From assembly GCF_024609265.1 (NCBI RefSeq), contig NZ_JANHMP010000002.1, positions 372,001 to 436,000 of the forward strand: DNA of 64,000 nt, read 5' to 3'. Below are positions 1 through 8,317 of the stretch, one piece after another. How positions within the stretch are numbered: position 1 is the stretch's first letter; every line of letters starts with the position of its first letter. Source of the DNA: Geothrix campi. Lineage in GTDB: Bacteria > Acidobacteriota > Holophagae > Holophagales > Holophagaceae. Position numbers and translations under genes: made by a program. The notes beneath the pieces were generated by a model. The model was not told the DNA's origin and searched no databases. It was given only the letters and a program-made list of their open reading frames with translations.

Positions 1-1872
1 CGCCGTCTTTACCCCATCCCGGTCCTGCAGGGCCTGGTGTCCGGGGCTGTCCGCCCGGAGGAAGGCGGAGGGATCCGCCAGCAAGGCATCCAGCTCCGCC
101 AGCCGGAGGTGGAGGGTCTCCATCTCCCCTTCCACTTCGGCCAAGCGGCGCTGTTCTTTCTGGGACAGGCCCGGCTTCCGAGGCCGGGGGGCATCCACCC
201 TGGCCGCGGCGCGGGGGCTCTCGGCCTTGGGCGTTTCCTGGGCGGCCGCCCGGGCTTCCCGCAGGCTGCGCACGGTGGAGGGGGGCCCTTCATAGAGTTC
301 CCAGCGCGGGGTTCCGGCGGGGTTCCAGGCCAGGGTGTGGGTGGCCACCTGGTCCAGGAAGAAGCGGTCGTGGCTCACCAGCAGGAGGGTGCCGCCGAAA
401 CCCAGAAGGGCCTCCTCCAGGTTCTGGAGGGTGGGAATGTCCAGGTCGTTGGTGGGCTCGTCCAGCACCAGAAGGTCCGCGGGGCTCAGCATGGCCTTGG
501 CCAGCAGGAGTCGGTTCCGCTCGCCACCGCTGAGGGTCGCGGCTGGGCGCGCCTGCTGGTCCACGGGGAAACCGAACCGGGTGAGGTAGACGTGCGCGAG
601 CACCGTGCCATTCCCGGTGTCCACCACGGAGGCGCGCTCCGCGAGGTTGTCGAGGATGCTGCGCGGGCCATCGAGCTCACCGCGCCCCTGCGAGATGGTG
701 GTGATGGCGAGCTTGGGGTGGCGGACCACCTCGCCTGCCGTGGGCTCCAGCTCGCCCAGCAGCACCTTGAGCAGGGTGGACTTGCCGCAGCCATTGGGCC
801 CCAGCAGGGCGATGCGCATGCCGCGCTGGAGGCTGAGGTCGATGCCGTCGAGCAGTTCCTCGCCGCCGGGATAGGCGAAGCGCAGCCGTTCCGCGCGGAT
901 CAGGGCGTCGCTGCGATTGCCGCCGGCAGCGAAGGCCAGGCCCTGTCGGGTCTCCAGCCGGGTGCGGTCGTCCACGTCATCCTTCAGATCCAGCACCTCC
1001 TGGATGCGGAGCTTGGACTTGCGGGTGCGGGCCTTGGCGCCCCGGCGCAGCCAGGCCATCTCCCGGCGCAGGCGGTTCTGCATGTGCTCGGTGAGCCGGG
1101 ACTCGCGGAACTCCCGGTCGGATTTCTCCAGCAGATAGTCGCTGTAGCCACCCTCGTAGCTGCGGAGGGCGCCGTCCTCCAGCTCGAGCATTCGCGTCGC
1201 CACAGCGTCCAGCAGGTGGCGGTCGTGGGTGATGAGTAGCAGGGCGCCGTCATAGGCCTGGAGCCAGGCTTCCAGCTTTTCCACCTGGTCCGGATCCAGG
1301 TGGTTGGTGGGCTCGTCCAGCACCAGGACATCAGGTTCCTTGAGCCAGGCCTGGGCCAGGGCCACACGCTTGCGCCAGCCGCCTGAGAGGGATTCCACTT
1401 CGGCTTCGAGGTCGGTCAGGCCCCAGGTGGTGGCCGCCGCCTTGAGGCGCGGCTCGAGATCCCAGCCCCAGCGCTCGATCTGGTGTTCCACATTTTGCAG
1501 TTCGTCAAAGAGCCGGGCTTCCTCCGGGCCGGTGGTCCCGTGGAGAGTCTCGTGGATCCGCTGGTGCCTGGCCAGCAGGGCGGCATGGTCGGCCAGCGAG
1601 GCCTCCAGGGCCTGGCGGATGCTGGCCCCAGGCGCGAAGTGGGGCTCCTGGCTGAGGCGGGCGACGCGGAGGCCCTGCGTGATGACCACCTCCCCGGAAT
1701 CGGGGGTTTCGTCACCGGTCAGCAGCCGGAAGAGTGTGCTCTTGCCCGCGCCGTTACGGCCGATGAGCCCGACTTTCTCGCCCTGGAAGAGACCGAGGCT
1801 CAGTCTGTCCAGAATGGCTGTCGCGCCATATCGTTTCGTGACATTGATCAAACTAAGGGCGATAGCGGGCAA
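1..1872 (-). CDS. uup: ABC-F family ATPase, Uup type (3' end cut by window edge)
   Basis: Cytosolic tandem ABC ATPase without membrane segments, of the ABC-F family that acts on ribosomes or nucleic acid. The frame stays open to base 1, giving 624 codons, so only the last few residues are missing. Visible: first Walker A (GRNGAGKS) near residue 36, signature LSGGWRKR, Walker B VLVLDEPTNHLD, second Walker A (GPNGCGKS), LSGGERNR, LLVLDEPTNDLD, and a C-terminal charged region (LSQKEQRRLAEVE) typical of the Uup coiled coil. Start chosen at TTG 1872: GGAG lies 6 bases upstream, an in-frame TAG is just before it, and the resulting N-terminus (MPAIALSLINVTKRYG) fits Uup proteins. It is divergent from a MarR regulator, and its leader has an unusual hairpin and a short ORF. 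Confidence 0.93.
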   Translation of the reverse strand, partial: MPAIALSLINVTKRYGATAILDRLSLGLFQGEKVGLIGRNGAGKSTLFRLLTGDETPDSGEVVITQGLRVARLSQEPHFAPGASIRQALEASLADHAALLARHQRIHETLHGTTGPEEARLFDELQNVEHQIERWGWDLEPRLKAAATTWGLTDLEAEVESLSGGWRKRVALAQAWLKEPDVLVLDEPTNHLDPDQVEKLEAWLQAYDGALLLITHDRHLLDAVATRMLELEDGALRSYEGGYSDYLLEKSDREFRESRLTEHMQNRLRREMAWLRRGAKARTRKSKLRIQEVLDLKDDVDDRTRLETRQGLAFAAGGNRSDALIRAERLRFAYPGGEELLDGIDLSLQRGMRIALLGPNGCGKSTLLKVLLGELEPTAGEVVRHPKLAITTISQGRGELDGPRSILDNLAERASVVDTGNGTVLAHVYLTRFGFPVDQQARPAATLSGGERNRLLLAKAMLSPADLLVLDEPTNDLDIPTLQNLEEALLGFGGTLLLVSHDRFFLDQVATHTLAWNPAGTPRWELYEGPPSTVRSLREARAAAQETPKAESPRAAARVDAPRPRKPGLSQKEQRRLAEVEGEMETLHLRLAELDALLADPSAFLRADSPGHQALQDRDGVKTA

Positions 1873-1903
1873 GAAGGGCTCCTACGACCTTCCAGAATCC
1901 CAT
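1853..1903 (-). other. Possible 16-codon leader peptide overlapping the ABC-F start
   Basis: On the minus strand an ATG at 1903 opens MGFWKVVGALLARYRP and stops at TAG (1855-1853). The frame overlaps the TTG start of the ABC-F gene, and its stop lies one base before a second in-frame TTG (1849-1847) of that gene. AAGGA lies 11 bases upstream, a rather long spacing. The sequence shows the ORF; that it is translated is inference. Confidence 0.3.
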
Positions 1904-1925
1904 GGATGGGGAGATCCTTGCCCGC
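1865..1925. promoter_or_regulatory. Divergent regulatory region with a perfect 9-bp inverted repeat
   Basis: GCGGGCAAG (1865-1873) and its exact reverse complement CTTGCCCGC (1917-1925) bracket the region between the ABC-F and MarR genes. The first arm contains the ABC-F start codon. In the ABC-F transcript the arms could pair and hide the start; in DNA they could be operator half-sites for the MarR protein. Which is true cannot be told from sequence alone. Confidence 0.4.
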
Positions 1926-1945
1926 AAAGAATCCGTGAGGTCGCC

Positions 1946-2449
1946 ATGTCCCTTCAGGAAGAACTTCAGATGTCAAAGCTCCCCGCCCCGGGAGTTCAGT
2001 TGATGCTCCAGCTGATGCTGACGCGGGAAGCCGTCGTCCGCGTTCAGGAGCGTCTCTTCGAAGCCCACGGGCTGACCATCCAGCAGTACAACGTCCTGCG
2101 CATCGCCCGGGGTGGCCCGGTCAAGGGGCATCCCATCTACGAGATCGAGCGGAGGATGATCTACCGCTTCGCCAATGTGACGCGGCTGGTGGACCGCCTG
2201 GAAACACAGGGGCTGCTCAAGCGGGTGGCGGATCCCAAGGATCGCCGCGTGAGCCGCGTGGTCATCACCCCCAAGGGGCGGCGCCTCATGGAGCGCCTCG
2301 ACGAGCCCGTGCGGGTCATGGCCACGCAGCTCACCAGCTGCTGCGACGAAAAGGAGTGCCTCGACATCTCGCTCTGGCTGGAACGCCTGCGGGAGCACTG
2401 CACCCAGCAGGAGGGGCTTCAGGAAGAACTGGTGGGTGCCATCAACTGA
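1946..2449 (+). CDS. MarR family winged-helix transcriptional regulator
   Basis: 167-residue regulator. The central winged helix is clear: LTIQQYNVLRIARG, then the recognition helix region RFANVTRLVDRLETQGLLKR, then the wing DPKDRRVSRVVITPKGRRLM, which is the typical MarR DxRR wing. Flanking helices would form the dimer interface. Start ATG 1946 gives the usual MarR length; the open frame extends upstream but without MarR similarity. It is divergent from the Uup-type ATPase, so autoregulation and control of that gene from the shared region are plausible (inference). Its last 31 bases overlap the end of the convergent transglutaminase gene. Confidence 0.93.
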   Translation: MSLQEELQMSKLPAPGVQLMLQLMLTREAVVRVQERLFEAHGLTIQQYNVLRIARGGPVKGHPIYEIERRMIYRFANVTRLVDRLETQGLLKRVADPKDRRVSRVVITPKGRRLMERLDEPVRVMATQLTSCCDEKECLDISLWLERLREHCTQQEGLQEELVGAIN

Positions 2450-4182
2450 TCCAGCAGCTGATAGGCGGCCACCTCCGACACGCCGTCCAGGCGCAGCCAG
2501 CGCCCCTGGCCCAGGTCCATCCACAGGCGACGGGAGGCCGGATCCCACCAGCCCTCGCGGAAGGTGCGCGGGCCCGCCAGTCGCCGATTCCCCTTCAACT
2601 GGGCCTGCCCTGGGTGGGGAACGGCTTCCACGGCCCAGGTCCGGTTCAAGGTGAGCCTGCCGCGCTCCAGATGCCATCGCCCTCCCGGCAGGCGCAGCCG
2701 GTGCCCGCCTGAAGCCGTCACCTGATCACCTTCGATGCGGGTGCCCGCGCCCCAGGAGGCGGTGCCCTCGCGTTCGGGGATCCAGCGGACGCCCGAGAAG
2801 GCCAGGGCCGCACCCTCCCAGCCCACGCTGCCGAGGTCCGCGAGATCCGTGTCGCCGAGCTTGATGCGGAGCGCCGAGGCCGGTGCCTGGTCGAAGGTGG
2901 GGTCCACGGGTACCCAGCGGTCGCCCAGCTTCACCTCCACCCAGAAGTGCAGGCCCAGGGTGTCCCCCAGGCCCACCCACCCGGTGACGCCACGGGCGGG
3001 CACCCCCAGGCGTCTCAGCAGGGCCACGGCCAGGACGCCATGCTCGGTGCAGTCACCCCTGGGCGTGCGGCAGACTTCGAGGGCCGAGGCGAAGCCCACG
3101 GTGAAATCCTTGTCGGTGATCCAATCGAAGACGAAGGTGGTCACGCGCTTCGCCAGTTCCCAGCGTGGCAGTCCCGGAGGTAGGGCCAGGCGCCGGAGGA
3201 GGCCGTCGAAGGCGGGGTCGCGAAAGGGCACCAGGGGGCTGGGGGCCAGATAGCGGGCCTCCTCTCCTTTGGGGGTTCCCGCCACCGGAAGCTGGGCGGC
3301 CTCGGCGGCGCTGGGGTCCGCCGCGCGGGCCAGACGCCACCGGCCCTCGGGGAGCCGCATCTGCTGGGCATCCTCGGGCAGCGTGGGTACGGAACCCTCG
3401 GCCCTCAACGTCAGGTTCCGCAGCCAGAGCTGGAACGGGTGGGGCGGCAGCGACTGGAGGGTGCGTTCGAAGAAGCCCTCTGCATCGCCGACGCGGGCCT
3501 TGGGTGGCGGGAGTTCGGCACGCTGCATCAGGATAGCGAGACCACCGAGTTCAGTCCTCTGTCGCAACTCGCCGGCGCTCGGGGAGATCCAGGCTTCCAC
3601 GGGCGCCGAGGAATCCCCCTGGGTTTCCTGGCCGGTGAAGTGCACGGCGTCCGGGAACCCCGGCAGCGGGTCCGGCCCGACGGGGGCGAGGGTGAGGGTG
3701 CTCCACTGCTGGACGGGGAAGGAGAAGGTGATGGCCTGCACGGGGCGGCGTAGCCGCGCCGCCTCGATCAGGCGGGCGTCGAGCTCCTCGGGCCAGAGCA
3801 GGGCCCCGGCGGGCACCTGGGTGCGCAGCGCCGCTCCGTTCAGGGGCTGGAGGCTCAGAGAACCCGGATTCGCGGGCGACCATTCCGCCCTGCCTTCGAA
3901 GGGTTCTTTGGAGAGCTGGAGGCGCCAGGTGAAGGTCAGTGAGCCATCCGCAGCGCGCCGCGCGGTCTGATCCACCTCCTGGCGGATCTCCTGGCCTAGG
4001 CGCGAAATGGACATCCACTCACGGTTTCGGACCTCGCGTACACCTCCGAGGGTCTTTGCCTCCTGGGAGGCGCCACCCACCTCCTGTCCACCCACCCACT
4101 GCCGGTATGTCCGAGTCGGGGCTTCCTGGGCGACCAGAAAAATCCCGCTGAGGGCCGCCACGAGAAGGGGGGATGCACGCAT
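2419..4182 (-). CDS. Secreted transglutaminase-like (papain-fold) protein
   Basis: 587 residues starting with a signal peptide (MRASPLLVAALSGIFLVAQ). The first ~330 residues show no family I recognise; the transglutaminase core follows with the catalytic triad in place: Cys378 in GDCTEHG, His412 in LHFWVEV and Asp427 in VDPTFDQ. This domain either crosslinks or cleaves amide bonds; in such bacterial secreted proteins it is usually thought to be protease-like, with substrate unknown. The C-terminal ~140 residues are beta-rich with many Trp/Arg/Gly. The tail overlaps the MarR gene by 31 bases in convergent orientation. Its start codon is preceded directly by a G-run, a poorly spaced ribosome site. 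Confidence 0.85.
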   Translation of the reverse strand: MRASPLLVAALSGIFLVAQEAPTRTYRQWVGGQEVGGASQEAKTLGGVREVRNREWMSISRLGQEIRQEVDQTARRAADGSLTFTWRLQLSKEPFEGRAEWSPANPGSLSLQPLNGAALRTQVPAGALLWPEELDARLIEAARLRRPVQAITFSFPVQQWSTLTLAPVGPDPLPGFPDAVHFTGQETQGDSSAPVEAWISPSAGELRQRTELGGLAILMQRAELPPPKARVGDAEGFFERTLQSLPPHPFQLWLRNLTLRAEGSVPTLPEDAQQMRLPEGRWRLARAADPSAAEAAQLPVAGTPKGEEARYLAPSPLVPFRDPAFDGLLRRLALPPGLPRWELAKRVTTFVFDWITDKDFTVGFASALEVCRTPRGDCTEHGVLAVALLRRLGVPARGVTGWVGLGDTLGLHFWVEVKLGDRWVPVDPTFDQAPASALRIKLGDTDLADLGSVGWEGAALAFSGVRWIPEREGTASWGAGTRIEGDQVTASGGHRLRLPGGRWHLERGRLTLNRTWAVEAVPHPGQAQLKGNRRLAGPRTFREGWWDPASRRLWMDLGQGRWLRLDGVSEVAAYQLLDQLMAPTSSS

Positions 4183-4213
4183 CCCCCCAGTCTACCGGTC
4201 CGCTGGGCCCGGA

Positions 4214-4678
4214 TCAGTCGTTCATCCCCAGGGCCATGCGGAAGTGGCGCACGCGTTCCCGGCGATGGGCCTGGGCGGTGGCCCGCCATTCAGCGGCCTT
4301 GGCCCTCTGTTCGGGGGTGAGTACCGCCTGGACTTCCTGTCGGAGGGCCCTGCCCACCAGCAGCAACTCGAAGCGGGCCGAGGAGGCCTTGTCGTGCAGC
4401 ACGCGCAGCTGCGCTTCCGAGGTGTCCGGGTCCTGAAGCGCGGCCCGCAGGGCGGCCTGGGCCCGCCGGACCGTATCCCGTTGAACCACTAGGTCCGGCC
4501 GATGTCGCTCGCGGATGGCCTGGATGCTGGCCTGCTGGGCCCCGGTGAGGTTCAGGGCCCTGGCCATCCGAGGACCCTCGGCAGGGCCAGGGCCGGGGAC
4601 AGGACCTGGAGCGGGTTGGGCCAGCCCGGGCAGGGCGGCGAGGGCGAGAATCGCGAAGGATCGGAACAGCAGTGTCAT
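4214..4678 (-). CDS. Spy/CpxP-like periplasmic protein (LTxxQ type)
   Basis: 154 residues: a signal peptide (MTLLFRSFAILALAALPGLAQ), a Pro/Gly-rich linker, and a helical domain with LNLTGAQQASIQAIRERH and VLTPEQRAKAAEW, the paired LTxxQ-type motifs of the Spy/CpxP/heavy-metal-resistance group. These are periplasmic chaperones or metal sensors. Start 4678 is preferred because GGGAG sits 6 bases upstream; an ATG two codons earlier would have no spacing. It lies 31 bases downstream of the transglutaminase start region on the same strand and is divergent from recO. Confidence 0.75.
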   Translation of the reverse strand: MTLLFRSFAILALAALPGLAQPAPGPVPGPGPAEGPRMARALNLTGAQQASIQAIRERHRPDLVVQRDTVRRAQAALRAALQDPDTSEAQLRVLHDKASSARFELLLVGRALRQEVQAVLTPEQRAKAAEWRATAQAHRRERVRHFRMALGMND

Positions 4679-4763
4679 GACCATCTCCCGGGCGGGGCCT
4701 CTGCAGCCTCGCTTGGTGAGACACGGCTCCGGGTCCAGGGTTGAATCCGGGCAGACTGGAAGG

Positions 4764-5501
4764 GTGATCCGAACCTGCGCCGCCATCGTGCTCAAGGCCG
4801 TGCCCTTTGCCGAGGGAGGGGCCGTGGTGTCGTTCCTTTCCGAGCACGGTGAGCGCCTGTCGGGTCTGGCCAAGGGAGTAAAGAAGCCCACCGCCAAATG
4901 GGTGGCGGCCTTCGAGCCCCTCAGCCAGGTGCGGGTGAGTTTCTTCGGGAAAGAGCAGACAGAGTTGAAGCGCGTCACCCGCTGCGAGTTGGCCTTCAGT
5001 CCCCTCACGCTTGGGCACTTGGAATGCAGCCTGGTGATGGCCTGCCTGGCCGATCTCTTTGACCGGGTGGCCAAGGAGGGCGTGGAGGACGACCGCCTCT
5101 ATCGCCTGCTCAGCGCCTGCGGGCGGGCCCTCAAGGCGGATCCGGACAATGCCCTGGGCATCCTGGCCTACGCCGAGCACTGGCTGCTCCACTGCCTGGG
5201 CCTGCTGCCCCATCCGAGGGTCTGCGGACGCTGCGGGAACGAGACCGCGCCCCTGGCTCTCCTCAGCCCCGATCACGGCTGGTGCTGCACCGCGTGTACG
5301 CCGGTGGACCCCAGCGAGGCCCTTCCGCCCGGGGCCCGGGAGCACCTGCGTCGGCTGAGGACCGAAGGCGCGGAGACGGCCCCCCGCCTGAATCCTGCCG
5401 ACGCAGCCCTGGTAGCGGTCACGGCCCTCCTGCGGGCCCGGCTCCTCCTGGAACTGGGGGGCAGCCTGCGGAGCTACGAGGTGCTCTGGCGGACGATCTA
5501 A
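4764..5501 (+). CDS. recO: DNA repair protein RecO
   Basis: 245-residue RecO, which loads RecA on SSB-coated DNA with RecR and anneals strands. Seen: N-terminal OB-fold start IRTCAAIVLKAVPFAEGGAVV, the central helical domain (LGHLECSLVMACLADLFDRV), and the C-terminal zinc module with CGRCG and CCTAC. GTG 4764 is chosen: it follows GGAAG closely and gives the canonical RecO N-terminus. The open frame upstream is Gly/Pro-rich and unlike RecO. Monocistronic or co-transcribed with the next gene, which starts about 70 bases on. Confidence 0.92.
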   Translation: MIRTCAAIVLKAVPFAEGGAVVSFLSEHGERLSGLAKGVKKPTAKWVAAFEPLSQVRVSFFGKEQTELKRVTRCELAFSPLTLGHLECSLVMACLADLFDRVAKEGVEDDRLYRLLSACGRALKADPDNALGILAYAEHWLLHCLGLLPHPRVCGRCGNETAPLALLSPDHGWCCTACTPVDPSEALPPGAREHLRRLRTEGAETAPRLNPADAALVAVTALLRARLLLELGGSLRSYEVLWRTI

Positions 5502-5574
5502 ACTTGGCCTGGAGGGTCCAGCGGCCGATGGGTTGCCATGGCTTGGGGTCGGCATGAGGCTGGGTGGCTTCTTT

Positions 5575-8121
5575 ATGAGACAGGATGAGATCCGTCGCTG
5601 GGTGGCGGATCTGGCCGTGCTGCCCTTCCTGGGGGCTACGGCCTACCTCCTGTTCAGGGCCTCGGCTTCGCTGCGGCCCGGCGAAGCGGCCATCTTGATG
5701 ATGGTGGCCGCTGGGTTGGTGCTGCTCGGGCGCCGGTGGTACGCCTGGCAACGGAGCCTCGCCCCGGAGAGCCTCCTCTCTGACTGGGCCGGTCGCATCC
5801 TCCGCGGTGATCGCACGGCGCTTGTGCCGCAGACGGGCCTCGGGAGGGAAGTCCACCAGGTCGTGGTCGCCCTCAATACCATCCTCGGGGAAAACCGCCG
5901 GACCGGCGAGCGCCTGGAGTCCCTCCACCAGGCAGTCTGCAGGGATTGGGTGGAACTGGACCACCTGCTGGCGCAGCTCCAGCAGCAGTCCAGCGCGGAT
6001 CGGACGGCGCGGGCCACGGCGGGCGGACGCCTGGCGATCTATGGCCAGGAGCTCAGAGAGGCCCTGGAGGTCTCCCTGAAGTTCGACCAGATCGAACTGG
6101 ATCAGCGGCTCAGGGCGGATCAGCATCGTCTCCAGGGGCAGGCGTTCAGGGCCGCGCTGGAGCAGGGGCAGGCCCGGCTGAGCCAAGTCGAGGCCCTGCT
6201 GAAGGAACTCCGGGACACCTTCCCCCGGTTGCAGAAGGAGGAGGATGCGCTGGGCCGCTTGGCGGATGCCGGTGCCCGCCAGGGTGCGCGCCTGGATCTG
6301 GCGGCCAAGGGCCTGGCGGCCCATACCCCGAGGCTTCTCGAGGAGACGAAGGCGCGGGCGGAACAGCTCCGGCGGTTCCGGACCTCCGCCGATGGCGTGC
6401 GGGACCAGGCGGAGGCCCTGGCTCGCCGCATCGAGGCCTTCCGGGCCGACTCCCAGCGTCGCATCTCCTCGTTCGGGGGTGCGCAGGGGGCCATCCACAC
6501 CATTGATCAGGCGGCGCAGCAGACCGGGCTGCTGGCGGTGAACGCCGCGATCCTCGCCCTGCAGGGGGGCGGGGGAGCAGGCATGCAGGCCATCGGGGGA
6601 CGTCTCCGCAACCTCGCGGACCAGACTTCCCAGGGAGCCGCCGATCTGGAGCGCGCCCTGGATGAGCACCAGCGGGGCATGGAGCGAGAGAGCACCGGTT
6701 TGTGGGACCTCCAGGAAGTGACCCAACACCTGCGAGCGAGCATCCAGGAACTGCTCCATGTGGCTGGTCACCTGGATCGGCAGGGACAGGACATGGAACG
6801 GGTGCTGGAGACCCATGTCGACCTGGTGGGTCAGGTCCGGCAGGCTTCTGAGCGGGCGGAACAATCCCTGCACGAGATCGGTGAATGCTCGTCGGCCATC
6901 CAGACAGCCTTGGGCCGGCAATGGGGGGTGGAGGCCAAGGCCGCGGTCGAGGTCGACCAGTTGCTCCGGACCGGGAGACACATGGCTGAAGTGGGCGGCC
7001 AGCTCCACCAAACCAGCCGGAGGAGTGTCGAGGAGATCTGGGAAATCCTCGAAGGCCACCAGAAACTCCGTCAAAGCGAGGCCTACCGCCAGATCGTTTC
7101 CGGCGAGCTGGCCCGCCTGCTTGGACCGGACGGAGCGGCTGACATCACGTGGAGCCACACCGCATGGGCGCGAGCCCAGCGGCGCACGCGGCTGCTGGAG
7201 GAGGGCGGTCCGCTGCCGCCGCTCGGGCGCGCGGACTCGACAGGTGGAATCCGGTTGCTCGTGCTTGGCCTGGATGCCCTCGATCGCCCCGAACCCTCCG
7301 CCGTGGGCGATTGGTCCTGCGACCCCGAGGGCCGAATCTGGCGATTGCGATTGATCGAGAGCCTGAGGACCGAAGGCCATCGCCATTCCCTGCAGGAAGT
7401 CCTAAGGGAGAGCCCGCTGCAGGGTTGCCTGCCCGGAACCGACGTGCGGGTTGCCGCAGACGGCGTCGATCTTCGGCTGCCCTTCCCCTATCCCGGGCTT
7501 CCCCTGTTCCTGGCGGGCCTCGGGCTGGAGCTGTCGGTGGGCGCCACGGAATGGAGCGATCCCCATCGAGAGGCCGGAACGAGGAAGGTCCCCGTGCAGC
7601 AGCTCCTCTGGTGTGGACCGGACATGGATCCGGCCCAGAGGACCGGGCTCATGCATCTGGTTCATACCTGGATGCGGGACGACCCTCAGCATGAAAGCTT
7701 CATGCCGTGGCTGCCATACGAGGGGCATCGTCCGCCCTGTCCCTGGCTGGCGGAGCCCGAGGTGGGTGACGCGCTCGAGGGGCGGCCGAAGGTCCGTTGC
7801 GTGGGCCTGGGCGCCGAGGCCCAGAGCCTCCACCCCTTGCGGGATCGCCTGCTGCAGGCCGGGGCGGAGGAAGGAGAAGGGGGGGCCATCCTCTGCGCAG
7901 TCAGGCTCGGTCATGTCCACCCCGAGGCTCTGCTCCTGCGGCTCTTCCAGTCTGGCTCAGGCCTGGCGGATTCCACACATCCGGACCTGGCACCCTTCCG
8001 TTCCCGCTTCCAAACCGAGGTGCTGGGCGGGAGCGATGGCAGCCCCTATCGCGCGGCCTGGACCCTGCTGGAGGATCTCCAGCGGAAGGGCTGGGCGCTT
8101 CCGGTGCCTTCTCTTGGATGA
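5575..8121 (+). CDS. Membrane-anchored coiled-coil protein with degenerate chemoreceptor-like hairpin
   Basis: About 848 residues. Two membrane helices near the N-terminus (VLPFLGATAYLLF and AAILMMVAAGLVLLG) with almost no periplasmic loop, then roughly 450 residues of long Gln/Arg/Glu-rich coiled coil. Within it, AAQQTGLLAVNAAILAL followed by a Gly-rich turn and IGGRLRNLADQTSQGA mimics the methyl-accepting chemotaxis hairpin (xxNLLALNAAIEAA ... ADEVRxLAExT), but the acidic residues and the canonical tip are changed. The C-terminal ~350 residues are an unrecognised globular region. Start could also be ATG 5554. Not a normal chemoreceptor: no ligand domain and no CheB/CheR-type neighbours. Confidence 0.6.
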   Translation: MRQDEIRRWVADLAVLPFLGATAYLLFRASASLRPGEAAILMMVAAGLVLLGRRWYAWQRSLAPESLLSDWAGRILRGDRTALVPQTGLGREVHQVVVALNTILGENRRTGERLESLHQAVCRDWVELDHLLAQLQQQSSADRTARATAGGRLAIYGQELREALEVSLKFDQIELDQRLRADQHRLQGQAFRAALEQGQARLSQVEALLKELRDTFPRLQKEEDALGRLADAGARQGARLDLAAKGLAAHTPRLLEETKARAEQLRRFRTSADGVRDQAEALARRIEAFRADSQRRISSFGGAQGAIHTIDQAAQQTGLLAVNAAILALQGGGGAGMQAIGGRLRNLADQTSQGAADLERALDEHQRGMERESTGLWDLQEVTQHLRASIQELLHVAGHLDRQGQDMERVLETHVDLVGQVRQASERAEQSLHEIGECSSAIQTALGRQWGVEAKAAVEVDQLLRTGRHMAEVGGQLHQTSRRSVEEIWEILEGHQKLRQSEAYRQIVSGELARLLGPDGAADITWSHTAWARAQRRTRLLEEGGPLPPLGRADSTGGIRLLVLGLDALDRPEPSAVGDWSCDPEGRIWRLRLIESLRTEGHRHSLQEVLRESPLQGCLPGTDVRVAADGVDLRLPFPYPGLPLFLAGLGLELSVGATEWSDPHREAGTRKVPVQQLLWCGPDMDPAQRTGLMHLVHTWMRDDPQHESFMPWLPYEGHRPPCPWLAEPEVGDALEGRPKVRCVGLGAEAQSLHPLRDRLLQAGAEEGEGGAILCAVRLGHVHPEALLLRLFQSGSGLADSTHPDLAPFRSRFQTEVLGGSDGSPYRAAWTLLEDLQRKGWALPVPSLG

Positions 8122-8317
8122 GTTGAAGGATCTGCGCTTAATCCAGGTAGGTACCTTGACAGCCGTGGTGGGCCGCCGATACCTGATGCAAGCGATCTTT
8201 GGACCTCCTCCAGACGGTGTGTGATCCAGGGCCCGGGATTGCCACCAACCGATGTCCGCCGTTCCCGGCGGGCGTGGGATCTGAGGGAGGCCACAGGCGC
8301 CACCCACAGGAGATCCC
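8122..8317. promoter_or_regulatory. Intergenic region with candidate promoter for the TonB-like gene
   Basis: A perfect TTGACA lies at 8156-8161; a weak GATACC is placed about 16 bases further. AGGAG at 8308-8312 is the ribosome site of the TonB-like gene. Nothing else recognisable. Confidence 0.3.

Noticed and set aside
37-1239. Long rightward open frame opposite the ABC-F gene
   Set aside because: Its translation is Gly/Gln/Ala-rich without any family motif, while the minus strand reads both ABC domains without interruption. GC-rich codon bias opens such antisense frames.
5419-7386. 655-codon leftward open frame
   Set aside because: Antisense shadow of the coiled-coil membrane protein gene; Pro/Gly/Leu-rich and without motifs.
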